This document shows positions 30,807-39,790 of a stretch of 64,000 nt of DNA, in pieces (positions within the stretch are counted from its first letter, which is position 1; each line of letters starts with the position of its first letter). The stretch is taken from assembly GCF_018224885.1 (NCBI RefSeq), contig NZ_JAGTXB010000008.1:186001-250000 (forward strand), in the 5' to 3' direction. The notes beneath the pieces are model-generated. The model saw only the letters and a program-made list of their open reading frames with translations, was not told where the DNA came from and searched no databases. A program made the position numbers and the translations under genes. The DNA is from Chitinophaga hostae (GTDB lineage Bacteria > Bacteroidota > Bacteroidia > Chitinophagales > Chitinophagaceae).

Positions 30807-33185
30807 TTAGAACTTGTAAGACACTGTTCCGGTAAACTGGGTAGGCGGTATCGGGTTGATACTGTAGTTCTCGTGTACGTAATAGTTGTAGGTATTTGTG
30901 ATGTTAGATACTTTCGCTATTACACCGAAACGCTTGAAGTTGTACCCGGCGCTCAGGTCGAGTGTAGAGAAGCCAGGTACGGAGATCAGTCGGCTGTATT
31001 TCTGCGACTGACCCACTGTGTTGTTCCAGCCTGAATAACGCTGACCGATATAGTAGTATCCTACTCCGAATTTCAGTCCTTTTACGGCCGACTTCTGGAT
31101 AGTGTAGAACAGACTTGCATTGGCGGTATGATTTGGATTACCTACCAAACGTTCTCCTTCGATAGAACTGCCCGTTCCACCCGGAACGTTTTCTATGGTG
31201 ATATTGTTATAGCTGTAGCCGGCAATCACATCCAGGCCTGGCAGCGGATGACCCGCGATATCCAGTTCCACGCCCTGGCTGAGGGTTTCGCCGATCAGTG
31301 CTTTTAAGTTGGTATTGTTATTTGGTTTGCCATCTTTATCAAATGGCGCTGTTTGTGCGTAATTGTTGTTTTTGATGCGGTAAGCGGTTACGTTTACAGA
31401 TAACAGTCCTTTCAGGAAATCGTTTTTAACCCCTACTTCAAACTGGTCAATAACAGATGGTTTCAACACATTACTATCGATATCAATTCCGCTGTTGGGC
31501 GTAAAGGAGTTGGCGTAGCTTGCAAACACGGCCATGTTAGCGGTAGGTTTGTAAACCAGTCCTACGCGTGGTGAAAATGCATGATCATATTTTGCATTGG
31601 TTTTTGTAGTAGCCCCTGTTTTATAGTCCAGCGTAACCGGAGATTCATTCTGCAGGTATGAGAAACGGACACCTGCCAGGAGATTCAGTTTCGGCGTAAT
31701 TCTTACCAGGTCCTGTACATAGGCGCCAAAGCGGTTTACAGGGGTGGTTACGCTCTTAATTCTGCTGGCCGCAGGAATATCGGTACGTGGTGTGTATAAC
31801 GATGGATCCAGGATGTTGATGGTATCGTAAGCAGTAGGCTGGTTATAAGAATAAGCGGTGGTATAGTACCTGTCGCCATCCACACCTGCGAGCACGGTAT
31901 GTTCCATGCTACCGGTTTTAAATTTACCGTTCAGGTCTACCTGTGCGAGGTAATATTCTTCATCATTATAAGCCCTGTTTAACGGACGGCCCCATTTACC
32001 GTTCTTATCAGCCTGTATTCTTTCAACAGCATAATAATCGCGGTTGTATTTCTGATAGGAGATCATGCCGTTTAAGGTCCAGTTATCATTCAGCTTATGT
32101 TTGATATTAGCTGAAGAAGTAGTTTGCTGCGTGTGCGCATACTGCCATGGGGTACCAAAGAAGCTGTTGCGTGGTACGTCTGCTATTTGGGTATTATCAA
32201 TGGAGCCAATACCGAAATCAGGTGTAAAGTCGTGTTTCAGGTAGTCGGCCTGCACCAGCAATTCTGTGCGGTCGCTCAATTTGAACAACAGGGAAGGATT
32301 GATGTAGTAGCGTTTGGAATGTACTTTATCGCGGTAGCTGTCGGCAGTTTCGAAAGTACCATTTACACGGTAAGCCACTTTTGAAGTAAGCGGGCCATAT
32401 ACATCAAATCCTGGTTTTAACAGGCCGTAGCTGCCGGCTCTGAGGTTTACTTCACCGCCAAAGTTAAACTTAGGCTGTTTGGTCACCATGTTCATTACAG
32501 CACCGGGAGATACGTTACCGTATAGGATAGCAGCGCTTCCTTTCAGGATTTCCACTCTTTCCAGGGAGCTCATTTCGGGCATTACGCCGGAGTTCACACG
32601 GGCGCCGTTTTTGAACATATTGGAGCTGGAAAATCCGTATCCGCGGGCGTTGAATGATTCCTGTGTACCTGCCCTTGTAGAGGCCATGTAAACACCGTTC
32701 ACATCTTTTACCACATCGCTCATCCTCTGCACCTGCTGATTTTCCAGTGCTTCATGGCCTATGATGGCCACACCTTGTGGTAAGTCCATTGCAGGTATCG
32801 GTAATTTACCGATGCTTACGGGTCTTTTATTGATAGTTCTTGTTTTTGTACCATCCACCACAATTTCGTTCAGCTGGCTGGAAGTAGCTTCCAGTGCAAA
32901 GTTCACTGCAGTTACCTGGTCGGCGCCAACGGTTACCTGGTTGTACAGGGTTTTGGTACCGGTATAAGAGATGACCAGGGTTTGGCTGCCTGGCTTCACA
33001 TTTTTAATTGTAAACTGGCCATTCTCATCGGTGAGCGTGCCCTTTTTAGTGTCTTTTAATCCAATGGTCACAAATGCTGCCGGTTGTCCGTCGGCTGAAC
33101 TGATCTTTCCTTTGATGGTACCGCTTTGAGCGAATACTGTCAGGTTGATTAAAACGAGGCTGATAATAAAGTAAAAGTATCTCAA
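30807..33185 (-). CDS. TonB-dependent siderophore-type receptor
   Basis: The 792-residue protein has a signal peptide (1-20, ending in TVFAQ), a CarboxypepD_reg domain (about 22-105), a plug (PQGVAIIGHEALENQQVQRM, SFNARGYGFSSSNMFKNGAR, VEILKGSAAILYGNVSPGAV) and a beta-barrel ending in QFTGTVSYKF. The plug pattern is that of ferric-siderophore (ferrichrome-type) receptors, so uptake of an iron chelate is likely. The start codon is a TTG (33185) preceded directly by an in-frame TAG, and no ATG precedes the signal peptide, so TTG must be used or the sequence has an error. Element D lies upstream. Confidence 0.92.
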   Translation of the reverse strand: MRYFYFIISLVLINLTVFAQSGTIKGKISSADGQPAAFVTIGLKDTKKGTLTDENGQFTIKNVKPGSQTLVISYTGTKTLYNQVTVGADQVTAVNFALEATSSQLNEIVVDGTKTRTINKRPVSIGKLPIPAMDLPQGVAIIGHEALENQQVQRMSDVVKDVNGVYMASTRAGTQESFNARGYGFSSSNMFKNGARVNSGVMPEMSSLERVEILKGSAAILYGNVSPGAVMNMVTKQPKFNFGGEVNLRAGSYGLLKPGFDVYGPLTSKVAYRVNGTFETADSYRDKVHSKRYYINPSLLFKLSDRTELLVQADYLKHDFTPDFGIGSIDNTQIADVPRNSFFGTPWQYAHTQQTTSSANIKHKLNDNWTLNGMISYQKYNRDYYAVERIQADKNGKWGRPLNRAYNDEEYYLAQVDLNGKFKTGSMEHTVLAGVDGDRYYTTAYSYNQPTAYDTINILDPSLYTPRTDIPAASRIKSVTTPVNRFGAYVQDLVRITPKLNLLAGVRFSYLQNESPVTLDYKTGATTKTNAKYDHAFSPRVGLVYKPTANMAVFASYANSFTPNSGIDIDSNVLKPSVIDQFEVGVKNDFLKGLLSVNVTAYRIKNNNYAQTAPFDKDGKPNNNTNLKALIGETLSQGVELDIAGHPLPGLDVIAGYSYNNITIENVPGGTGSSIEGERLVGNPNHTANASLFYTIQKSAVKGLKFGVGYYYIGQRYSGWNNTVGQSQKYSRLISVPGFSTLDLSAGYNFKRFGVIAKVSNITNTYNYYVHENYSINPIPPTQFTGTVSYKF

Positions 33186-33272
33186 CTATAGTAATTTTGC
33201 GCAAAGGAACGGCAAAGCCGGCTATAGTGATAATCGGATCGGGAAAACCATTTACGCAATCGGGAAATTTAT

Positions 33273-33454
33273 CTTGCCCAGGATTAAACTGATTTTGATG
33301 ATTTATATGATTTTTTATTGTGATTATAATTTGATTTAAAAGATTATGTAATATATAAGTAAATTTTGCTATATTTTACATGGTCTTTTAAATCAAATTA
33401 TAATCACAATAAAAAATCATATAAATCATCAAAATCAGTTTAATCCTGGGCAAG
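33273..33454. repeat. 9-nt-period inverted repeat, element D (71-nt perfect arms)
   Basis: The arms 33273-33343 and 33384-33454 are perfectly complementary over 71 nt, with a 40-nt AT-rich loop. GATT words lie at 33282, 33291, 33300 and 33309 (9-nt steps), then at 33322, 33333 and 33342. The arm begins CTTGCCCAGGATT, shared with element C. Beyond the right arm, 33455-33475 carries a further AAATCCCGGGCAAG segment matching the outer arm of element C. It fills most of the 300-nt gap between the cytochrome stop (33486) and the receptor start (33185). Confidence 0.94.
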
Positions 33455-33485
33455 AAAAAATCCCGGGCAAGATAAGCTCCCTGCA

Positions 33486-34541
33486 TTATTTCCGCATTTG
33501 ATCAATCCACTGCTTTATCAGCGCTACCCCTTCCTTGTGAATTACGGTGCGGGCCAGCTCGGGCATGGCGGTACCGGGTTCCACACTGTTCATCCGGTAG
33601 GCCAGGATGGAATGGAGGGCGTCGCCGGGAACAACATCGTAGTCGAGGCCTCCGGCGCCACCACCGGCGGAAACGGGTGATTTCATGATTCCAAGATGGT
33701 CTTTCCCGGTTTGTTCGTATTCAAGGAAAAGACCGGTGTTGAAGGCATCGCCGCCCTGGGTATGGCAATGAGCACAATTAACATCGAGGTAGGCACGGGC
33801 ACGTTCGTTGACGGTGAAGTGAACACTGTCTTTCCAATCGGGCAGCTGCGCTACCTGATCCATAGCGGGCAAACCGGCGAGCAGACCGTTGGCAGCCCAT
33901 TGCGCCAGCTGGCTTTGCGATTGGCCTTTACGCACAAAGTTCAGGTTACGCGCCTTGGGTCCTATCGGGGTGAGCACACTGTTGTTGATATGGCAACGTT
34001 TACAATCGTTGGTATTCGGCATCTGGTACATGGTGGACTGCTGCCGGCCGTTATCGTCCAGGAACGTAATCGGGATCTTCTTTCCCAATATCCATTTGTC
34101 GGCATCCAGCTGTTCCTTGTTCCACAGGTAGTTCATAACCTTCCACTGCTTATCTGCCGGGTCTTTAAAGAGTAACCGGGTTTCGATCATCATCTTTTCG
34201 TGGGCCGGGTTGGTATACGCAAAGTTTTTCACGATGAATGTCGAATCGGGAAAATCCAGCGCCCCATGGGTCGTGTACTGCATAGTTTTTCCTTCAGGCA
34301 GTACAATAAACCGGTCTTTCAAGGCATAATCGGTGAACAGCGGGGTTGACAGCTCATAGTTCAGCACGCCTTTTCGTGGCTGCAGGGCTTTGAGCGCACC
34401 GGTAAAGAAGCCATAATCAGATAATTTCTCTTTGAACTGAAACGCCCCCTGCGCAGCGGCAGGCGCCGGCCTTTGCTGGCAGCTCTGCGAAACGGCCAGC
34501 CAGCTTATTAAACAACCTATCATTAAACAAGGCTTCCTCAT
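33486..34541 (-). CDS. Diheme c-type cytochrome lipoprotein, SO2930 family
   Basis: The 351-residue protein has a lipoprotein signal peptide ending in VSQSC (Cys21). It has two haem c sites: CKRCH (180-184) and CAHCH (256-260). The surroundings, NTNDCKRCHINN and YLDVNCAHCHTQGG, match the conserved family of about 350-residue SO2930-type diheme proteins, which are regularly coded next to a parallel beta-helix partner, as here. The electron-transfer partner and substrate are unknown. The start is ATG 34541; a longer frame from GTG 34568 would overlap the upstream stop and place extra residues before the signal peptide. It is the last gene of the operon 38611-33486. Confidence 0.88.
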   Translation of the reverse strand: MRKPCLMIGCLISWLAVSQSCQQRPAPAAAQGAFQFKEKLSDYGFFTGALKALQPRKGVLNYELSTPLFTDYALKDRFIVLPEGKTMQYTTHGALDFPDSTFIVKNFAYTNPAHEKMMIETRLLFKDPADKQWKVMNYLWNKEQLDADKWILGKKIPITFLDDNGRQQSTMYQMPNTNDCKRCHINNSVLTPIGPKARNLNFVRKGQSQSQLAQWAANGLLAGLPAMDQVAQLPDWKDSVHFTVNERARAYLDVNCAHCHTQGGDAFNTGLFLEYEQTGKDHLGIMKSPVSAGGGAGGLDYDVVPGDALHSILAYRMNSVEPGTAMPELARTVIHKEGVALIKQWIDQMRK

Positions 34542-34567
34542 CTCCCTAAAAAAAATTTTAATAAACA

Positions 34568-35839
34568 CTATTTACAAACATATGGCGTCACATCTGTGGA
34601 AGGGCGCCAGTTTTTTGATGTCATATTCATGGCGTCCACATTCACGAATAAATTGGTGCCTGTTTGTTTAATACAGAGCGAATCAGGGTTGACCGCGGTG
34701 CCTTTGGTTAAAATGTTGGTGGTGATACCATCGTAGGTGATGAAGGGTAACCGCGCATTTTTACGGGCAGGGTCGTCTGCATTGAGTTTCTGCTCTATAC
34801 CCACCAGTATTTTACCGGTATGATGCTCATATACTGCCGGCGGAAAAGCACTGCCTACTTCCATGGTATTATCATGGATATATACATTTTTAGGTATAGG
34901 GAAATAGTGGTCATTCATTTTTGCACCGGCGTTTTCATCTATAAAAAATCCGGATACCACAGAAATGGCGCTGGAGTTGTTATTGATGATGCGGTTATTA
35001 TACAGTTCTATGTCTGAAGCAGCCAGGATCACCACTCCACTGCCGGGAGCGGCATTTCCCACGCCCCAGGTAGAACCGAAGCTGCCGGATTTGGCGAAAT
35101 TCTTTTCGTTGTTGTCGTGGAAGTAGTTGTTGTATGCTTTAACAAAGCCGCCGCGTTTCGACAGGTCGGGCAGGTCAAAAATGAGGAAGCCGGCGGTGTT
35201 GCCCCAAAACTCATTATCGTATACCTGTGCATGCGAGGTATTTTCAATTTCGCAGCCAGCCACGTTCTTAAAGGCCTTACATTTCCGCACGATGGCGCTG
35301 TCTGTTTGTCCTACATAAATGCCCGCATCGGAAGCGCCCTGTGCATAACAGTTTTCCACCAGCACATTCTTACACATCACCGGGTAAATAGCATAGCCCC
35401 CACTGGTGGAATCAGATACTGACCAGATAGCATGCAGGTTGGTGATCACCACATTTTCACTTTTGTTGATCTTGATCAGATCGCCTTTGGAATCCCGCAG
35501 GGTGAGTCCGTCGATGCTGAAGCCTTTCACATCCGTTACCCGGATACCTTCCCCACCCTGGCTCTGGGCCGAAAAATCGAGGATGGTTTTATCGGGACCA
35601 GCTCCCTGGATCAGGATATGCTTTACCTGCGCGATGCTCAGGTTATCAAATTTGTACATGCCTTCTTTCAAAGTAATGCTGCTGCTGTCTGTCAGCGATA
35701 AAAAGGCTTCGGCAATTTTTGTTTCATCGCCGGGGCCGAAGTTCAGGCGGGTTTTATACCCCCCGGTTTCCTTTACTTCCGGGCCTTTACAGGCCGCCAA
35801 CAAGGCTAACAAAGCTAAAAAGATATGATATCGTTTCAT
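34568..35839 (-). CDS. Parallel beta-helix repeat lipoprotein (partner of the diheme cytochrome)
   Basis: The 423-residue protein has a lipoprotein signal peptide ending in LLAAC (Cys17). The body has right-handed beta-helix repeats: HILIQGAGPDKTILDFSAQS, then GIRVTDVKGFSIDGLTLRDS, then NVVITNLHAIWSVSD, KNVLVENCYAQGASDAGIYV and SAIVRKCKAFKNVAGCEIEN. This is the pattern of the beta-helix family consistently found beside SO2930-type cytochromes. Beta-helix proteins often bind or cleave polysaccharides, but no catalytic motif is evident. It starts 21 nt after the TonB receptor stop and ends 26 nt before the cytochrome ATG. Confidence 0.88.
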   Translation of the reverse strand: MKRYHIFLALLALLAACKGPEVKETGGYKTRLNFGPGDETKIAEAFLSLTDSSSITLKEGMYKFDNLSIAQVKHILIQGAGPDKTILDFSAQSQGGEGIRVTDVKGFSIDGLTLRDSKGDLIKINKSENVVITNLHAIWSVSDSTSGGYAIYPVMCKNVLVENCYAQGASDAGIYVGQTDSAIVRKCKAFKNVAGCEIENTSHAQVYDNEFWGNTAGFLIFDLPDLSKRGGFVKAYNNYFHDNNEKNFAKSGSFGSTWGVGNAAPGSGVVILAASDIELYNNRIINNNSSAISVVSGFFIDENAGAKMNDHYFPIPKNVYIHDNTMEVGSAFPPAVYEHHTGKILVGIEQKLNADDPARKNARLPFITYDGITTNILTKGTAVNPDSLCIKQTGTNLFVNVDAMNMTSKNWRPSTDVTPYVCK

Positions 35840-35860
35840 ATATGGGTTTGTTTTTAAAAA

Positions 35861-38611
35861 TCAGAAAACGTTATAAGCAAAAGTTACGTAATACATTCCA
35901 CCAATAGCAGGGCTACCAAATCCATTTCTGTAATAAACATTGGTCAGGTTGGTTCCGCCCAGTTTAATGGTAGAATGAGCCTGCAGCAGGCGATAGCTTA
36001 CCTGGGCATCTACTACTGCGGATGCAGGCACAGTACCGCTTCCAAAGCCAATCTGGTAGAAGTAAGCCGGCCGGTAGCGGAAGGTGGTATTGAAAGAGAA
36101 CCGTTCTTTCTTACCAAAACCGGTGTTCCCGAAATCGATATTGAATTTATAGTTGGGCGTATTAAAGTTATTTACCTGGCTGTTGTTCCTGTTTTTCAGG
36201 AAGTCGGACGAGAAGTTCGCTTTTGCCAGGAAATGGTGCGACAAATCCACGCTAACACTGGCGGCATAGCCATAGGTATTCACTTTCTCTGCACCGTTAT
36301 AGGCAATATTGTACTGGATATATTTGCTGTGATCCAGGAAGTCGTTGGGATCGGTGCTGCCGGGCGTATTGGCTACGTTAACATAACCGATGAAGTTTTT
36401 CCAGGTAGAATAATAACCCAGTACATCTATCAGTACGCGGCCGCCGATGAGGGAGGAGTAACCTAACTCAAACGCATCTACGGACTGGGGCTTGATATCG
36501 TTGAGGGCAAACTGTTTCAGGTCGGCCGGATTTTTTGTGCGTTTAAAAGTATCCACACTGCTCAGCGTATAGGCGGGGTACTGGTTAAAATGATATACCC
36601 CGTTGAGCAGCCGGTCCGATCCGCCGGAGGCAAAGCTGTTATAGTCTACCGGCGTGCTTTGCAGCGACTGTATATTAGACGGGAAGCTGTAAGCATTCTG
36701 GTAGGAGAAGCGGATAAAGCTTTCCTTGTTCACTTCCAGCACAGCCGATACCCTGGTAGTAATACGCGGTTTGGCAAACAGGGTATTTTTATCGTACCGG
36801 AAAGCGGCTGCCAGGCTTAGTTTCTCATGTATTACTTTTTTTGTGAGATGGGCATAAGCACTGTATTCCGCCACATCGATCGGTGAGTCGTTGTCGGGGA
36901 ATAAGGTGCCTTTCGAATCCAGGCGGTAGAGGCGATAGTTTAAGCCGGCGATCAGTTCCGCAAATTTTACGAGATGCGTAAAATTGTACTGGGCTTCTGC
37001 ATTGAACAGGCGGCTTCTGTCGGTGAAGAGGGTACCTCCTTTTGAGGTGGGTATACCGGAGATGCTGTCTTTCAGGTGCAGGAACTGCGGACTGCCGGCA
37101 TCAGGGCGGCCCTGGTCGGCAAATGTTCTGGCCAGGTTACTGGCGTCTATATAGCTTTTTCCCTGCGACATGGCTTCCAGCAGGGCGCTGGTGTATTGCG
37201 GATACCAGCCGTCGCCGGTATTACCGTCGTAGCTGGGTTTCCAGGCTTCGTTGATCAGCTGCGCTGTGGGCATAGCAATAATAGTATGACCGGAATTTTC
37301 GCGGCTGGTATAGGCGCGGACAAACCAATGTTCTGCTTTCAGTTCTGCACGATACTGTCCCAGGTGGAAGCTGTTCAGCGCGTAGCGGGTGTCGTTACTG
37401 TATACTGCGTTACCCTGGCCGTAGGTGCCGGAAAGGATCGCTTCCAGTTTGGGCTTTATTTTATAACGCAGTTCCACATTGGCTTTGAACATTTTGGCAT
37501 CGCTGCTCAGGTACCCATATTCGGGATAACCGGTGCGGGCCACGTAGTGGTTGCCTTCTGCCAGCATCGGGTTGATGATGGGCGCCAGTTCGGGTACCTG
37601 CTGAAGGGCGCCTTCCAGGAATGGGTTAATATCTACAGATGTTCTGCTGCCATATATATTGACCCCGTTGTAATTAGGGTCCTGCAGCGGGCCACCGGGG
37701 CCGTTGGTGTTGGTGGTGTCGTTGGCCATCCAGTCTTTCGCCTGGGTGTACTGCACATTTATCTTAAAGGCAAACCTATCGCTCACCTTTTTCCCCCAGC
37801 GAACGGTCCAGTCGTAGTAAGGAGAGGGACCGAGCGGGTCATTCGACTTCCCCTTGCTGATATGGTTAACCCCCTGGGTGATCTGGGCGCTGAGTCCCTG
37901 GTATTTGAAGGGATCTTTACCCGTCATTACCATGGTGCCGTTCAGTCCGCGGGAGCCGTATAATGCGGAAGAGGCGCCGGAAAGCACCTCGAGGTTGTCC
38001 ACATCCAGCTCCGTTAACCCGATAATAGCCCCGATGGGGAAGTTCAGACCGGGGGCCTGGTTATCCATACCATCAACGATCTGGGTGAAGTTGGTATTGC
38101 CGCTGGTATTGAACCCGCGGGTGGTGATGGTGGTAAACATCAGGCTGGAGGTGGTTACGTCGACTCCTTTGAGGCCCTGCAGCATATTATAATAACTGGG
38201 CTGCGGGGAATTAATGATGTCTTTGGTGCCGATTCTTTCAATGGTAACGGGTGATTCAATTTTCTTTTGTACAAAGCGGCTGGCCGAAACCACCACTTCC
38301 TTACCCAGCACAGAGGCGGGGGACAGTGCTACCCGCTGGAAGCCGGGGCCGGAAATGGTGATTTCTTTTGTTTCATAGCCTACCGATGACAGTATAAGGG
38401 TAACGGGATAATTTTTCCTGGTAGAGAATTTAAAGTTCCCCTGGTCATTGGTGTAGTCTCCATTGGGTGCCTCCTTCATGGTAACGGATACCACCGGAAC
38501 CACTTCCTGTGTGACGCTGTTGCGGACGTTTCCTGAAATGATGATTTGCGCTGTTGCGCCATATTGTAACAGCAGCAGGCAAACCATACCTACAATAATG
38601 GATCTTAACAT
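35861..38611 (-). CDS. TonB-dependent receptor of the beta-helix/cytochrome operon
   Basis: The 916-residue protein has a signal peptide (LRSIIVGMVCLLLLQYGATA), a CarboxypepD_reg domain (about 23-105), a plug (YYNMLQGLKGVDVTTSSLMF, then LEVLSGASSALYGSRGLNGT), and a beta-barrel ending in YYVTFAYNVF. It should import a substrate too large for porins. It is not paired with SusD; instead it heads an operon with a beta-helix lipoprotein and a diheme cytochrome. The start is ATG 38611, since the longer frame needs TTG 38638, inside the 7-nt-period repeat. The LytTR regulator upstream on the same strand may control it. Confidence 0.93.
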   Translation of the reverse strand: MLRSIIVGMVCLLLLQYGATAQIIISGNVRNSVTQEVVPVVSVTMKEAPNGDYTNDQGNFKFSTRKNYPVTLILSSVGYETKEITISGPGFQRVALSPASVLGKEVVVSASRFVQKKIESPVTIERIGTKDIINSPQPSYYNMLQGLKGVDVTTSSLMFTTITTRGFNTSGNTNFTQIVDGMDNQAPGLNFPIGAIIGLTELDVDNLEVLSGASSALYGSRGLNGTMVMTGKDPFKYQGLSAQITQGVNHISKGKSNDPLGPSPYYDWTVRWGKKVSDRFAFKINVQYTQAKDWMANDTTNTNGPGGPLQDPNYNGVNIYGSRTSVDINPFLEGALQQVPELAPIINPMLAEGNHYVARTGYPEYGYLSSDAKMFKANVELRYKIKPKLEAILSGTYGQGNAVYSNDTRYALNSFHLGQYRAELKAEHWFVRAYTSRENSGHTIIAMPTAQLINEAWKPSYDGNTGDGWYPQYTSALLEAMSQGKSYIDASNLARTFADQGRPDAGSPQFLHLKDSISGIPTSKGGTLFTDRSRLFNAEAQYNFTHLVKFAELIAGLNYRLYRLDSKGTLFPDNDSPIDVAEYSAYAHLTKKVIHEKLSLAAAFRYDKNTLFAKPRITTRVSAVLEVNKESFIRFSYQNAYSFPSNIQSLQSTPVDYNSFASGGSDRLLNGVYHFNQYPAYTLSSVDTFKRTKNPADLKQFALNDIKPQSVDAFELGYSSLIGGRVLIDVLGYYSTWKNFIGYVNVANTPGSTDPNDFLDHSKYIQYNIAYNGAEKVNTYGYAASVSVDLSHHFLAKANFSSDFLKNRNNSQVNNFNTPNYKFNIDFGNTGFGKKERFSFNTTFRYRPAYFYQIGFGSGTVPASAVVDAQVSYRLLQAHSTIKLGGTNLTNVYYRNGFGSPAIGGMYYVTFAYNVF

Positions 38612-38629
38612 CGGGCAGGGATTTAAAAT

Positions 38630-38745
38630 AATTGGCAATTGGGAATTACGAATTATGAATTGCGATTTGACTGGTAGATAGTAGCGGACGATTTTGGTCT
38701 TTGCTGTTTTAGCCGTAATTCGTAATTTTTAATTCTTAATTCCTT
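38630..38745. repeat. 7-nt-period inverted repeat, element G (AATT words)
   Basis: In the left arm AATT words start at 38630, 38637, 38644, 38651 and 38658, exact 7-nt steps. In the right arm they start at 38717, 38724, 38731 and 38738, again 7-nt steps, as the reverse complement. The arms flank a spacer of about 50 nt. It lies 19 nt upstream of the TonB receptor ATG (38611), so it is within or next to the promoter and leader of that operon. The remainder of the gap to 38827 shows nothing else clear. Confidence 0.82.
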
Positions 38746-38827
38746 CCCTCGATATTACCAAAATACCATGAGCGGCAGCTGCAGTGGTGGTGACTTTGGG
38801 GCGAAATAGGGGCTATTGGGGGTAAAA

Positions 38828-39739
38828 TCAGGCGGCCGGGGTGAAACGTTCCTGGAAGGCGGGCAAAAATGTGGCCGATACGGGGATGGTAATATCGGTT
38901 AAACCCTCGAGTTCCAGGTAATGTCCTTTTGCATTTTTCTTAAAAAGCACCACTTTGGTCAGGTTCACCAGGTAAGAGCGGTGAGCACGTACAAAGGTAC
39001 CCGGAGGTAAAGCGCTTTCCAGTTTCTTGAGGGAAGTGCGGATCAGTTCCTTACAAATGGTGTTGCCCGACAGGTAGAAAACCTGCACATAGTTATCTTC
39101 TGCTTTCATCAGCAGCAATTTGCCGGGGTGCAGGGTTAAAACGGGCTTATCATGTTCATCGCGGATGAGGATACAGCTGTCGTCCGCTTTGGTTACAGGA
39201 GCAATGGTTTGTTCCTTTTCCAGGCTTTTGAGCTGCACCATCTTTTCCCGGGTAAAAAACCATAACAGGCAGATGCAATAAGGCAAAGGCAGGATCAGGG
39301 AAGTATAGCGAAGCGTATTGATAAATTCGGTCCAGGTAAAGAAGAAGGTATCGGTAATGGATACATTCACTACGGTGACCATAAAGGATACCAGCAGCAC
39401 TTCTCCCAGGAACCAGCAGCCATAGGTAGCGCTGGTGAGTTTGCGGCGCCATTTCATTTTCGCCAGCAGGAATTGGGTAACACCGAGTACCACCACCCCG
39501 CACAGGGTAAATATGAGGAATAACGGCAGCAGGGACAGGTGTTGCCCTTCGTACCAGATATTGATATTAAAGGGCAGGAAGATATACATAAACAGGAAGC
39601 TGAAAACGCTGCAGAAAGCGATCAGTGAAATCCTGTTGGCAACAGAGTCCAGTAAAGTAAAGCGGGGTTGCTCTGCAGCATATTTTGCAATAAGAGGCAA
39701 AGTATTCAAGCTTTTCATATCGTGGATGATTTTCTCCAT
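38828..39739 (-). CDS. Membrane-anchored LytTR-family DNA-binding regulator
   Basis: The 303-residue protein has four membrane segments (about 33-56, 68-92, 108-129, 141-162), a short linker, and a C-terminal LytTR domain (about 200-298) with LLMKAEDNYVQVFYLSGNTI, LIRTSLKKLESALPPGTFVR and AHRSYLVNLTKV. Such proteins sense a membrane signal and bind DNA as dimers while tethered. There is no receiver domain. It is directly upstream of the TonB/beta-helix/cytochrome operon on the same strand, so that operon is the most likely target. Confidence 0.9.
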   Translation of the reverse strand: MEKIIHDMKSLNTLPLIAKYAAEQPRFTLLDSVANRISLIAFCSVFSFLFMYIFLPFNINIWYEGQHLSLLPLFLIFTLCGVVVLGVTQFLLAKMKWRRKLTSATYGCWFLGEVLLVSFMVTVVNVSITDTFFFTWTEFINTLRYTSLILPLPYCICLLWFFTREKMVQLKSLEKEQTIAPVTKADDSCILIRDEHDKPVLTLHPGKLLLMKAEDNYVQVFYLSGNTICKELIRTSLKKLESALPPGTFVRAHRSYLVNLTKVVLFKKNAKGHYLELEGLTDITIPVSATFLPAFQERFTPAA

Positions 39740-39790
39740 TTAAGATAAGTAAAAAAAGCCGGATTCCGGTGGACGGTAAAATGGTGGTGA

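Noticed and set aside
37076..37963. 295-codon antisense frame inside the TonB receptor gene
   Set aside because: The opposite strand encodes a complete, motif-rich TonB receptor; the antisense product has no recognisable motif. The same applies to 54101-54832.
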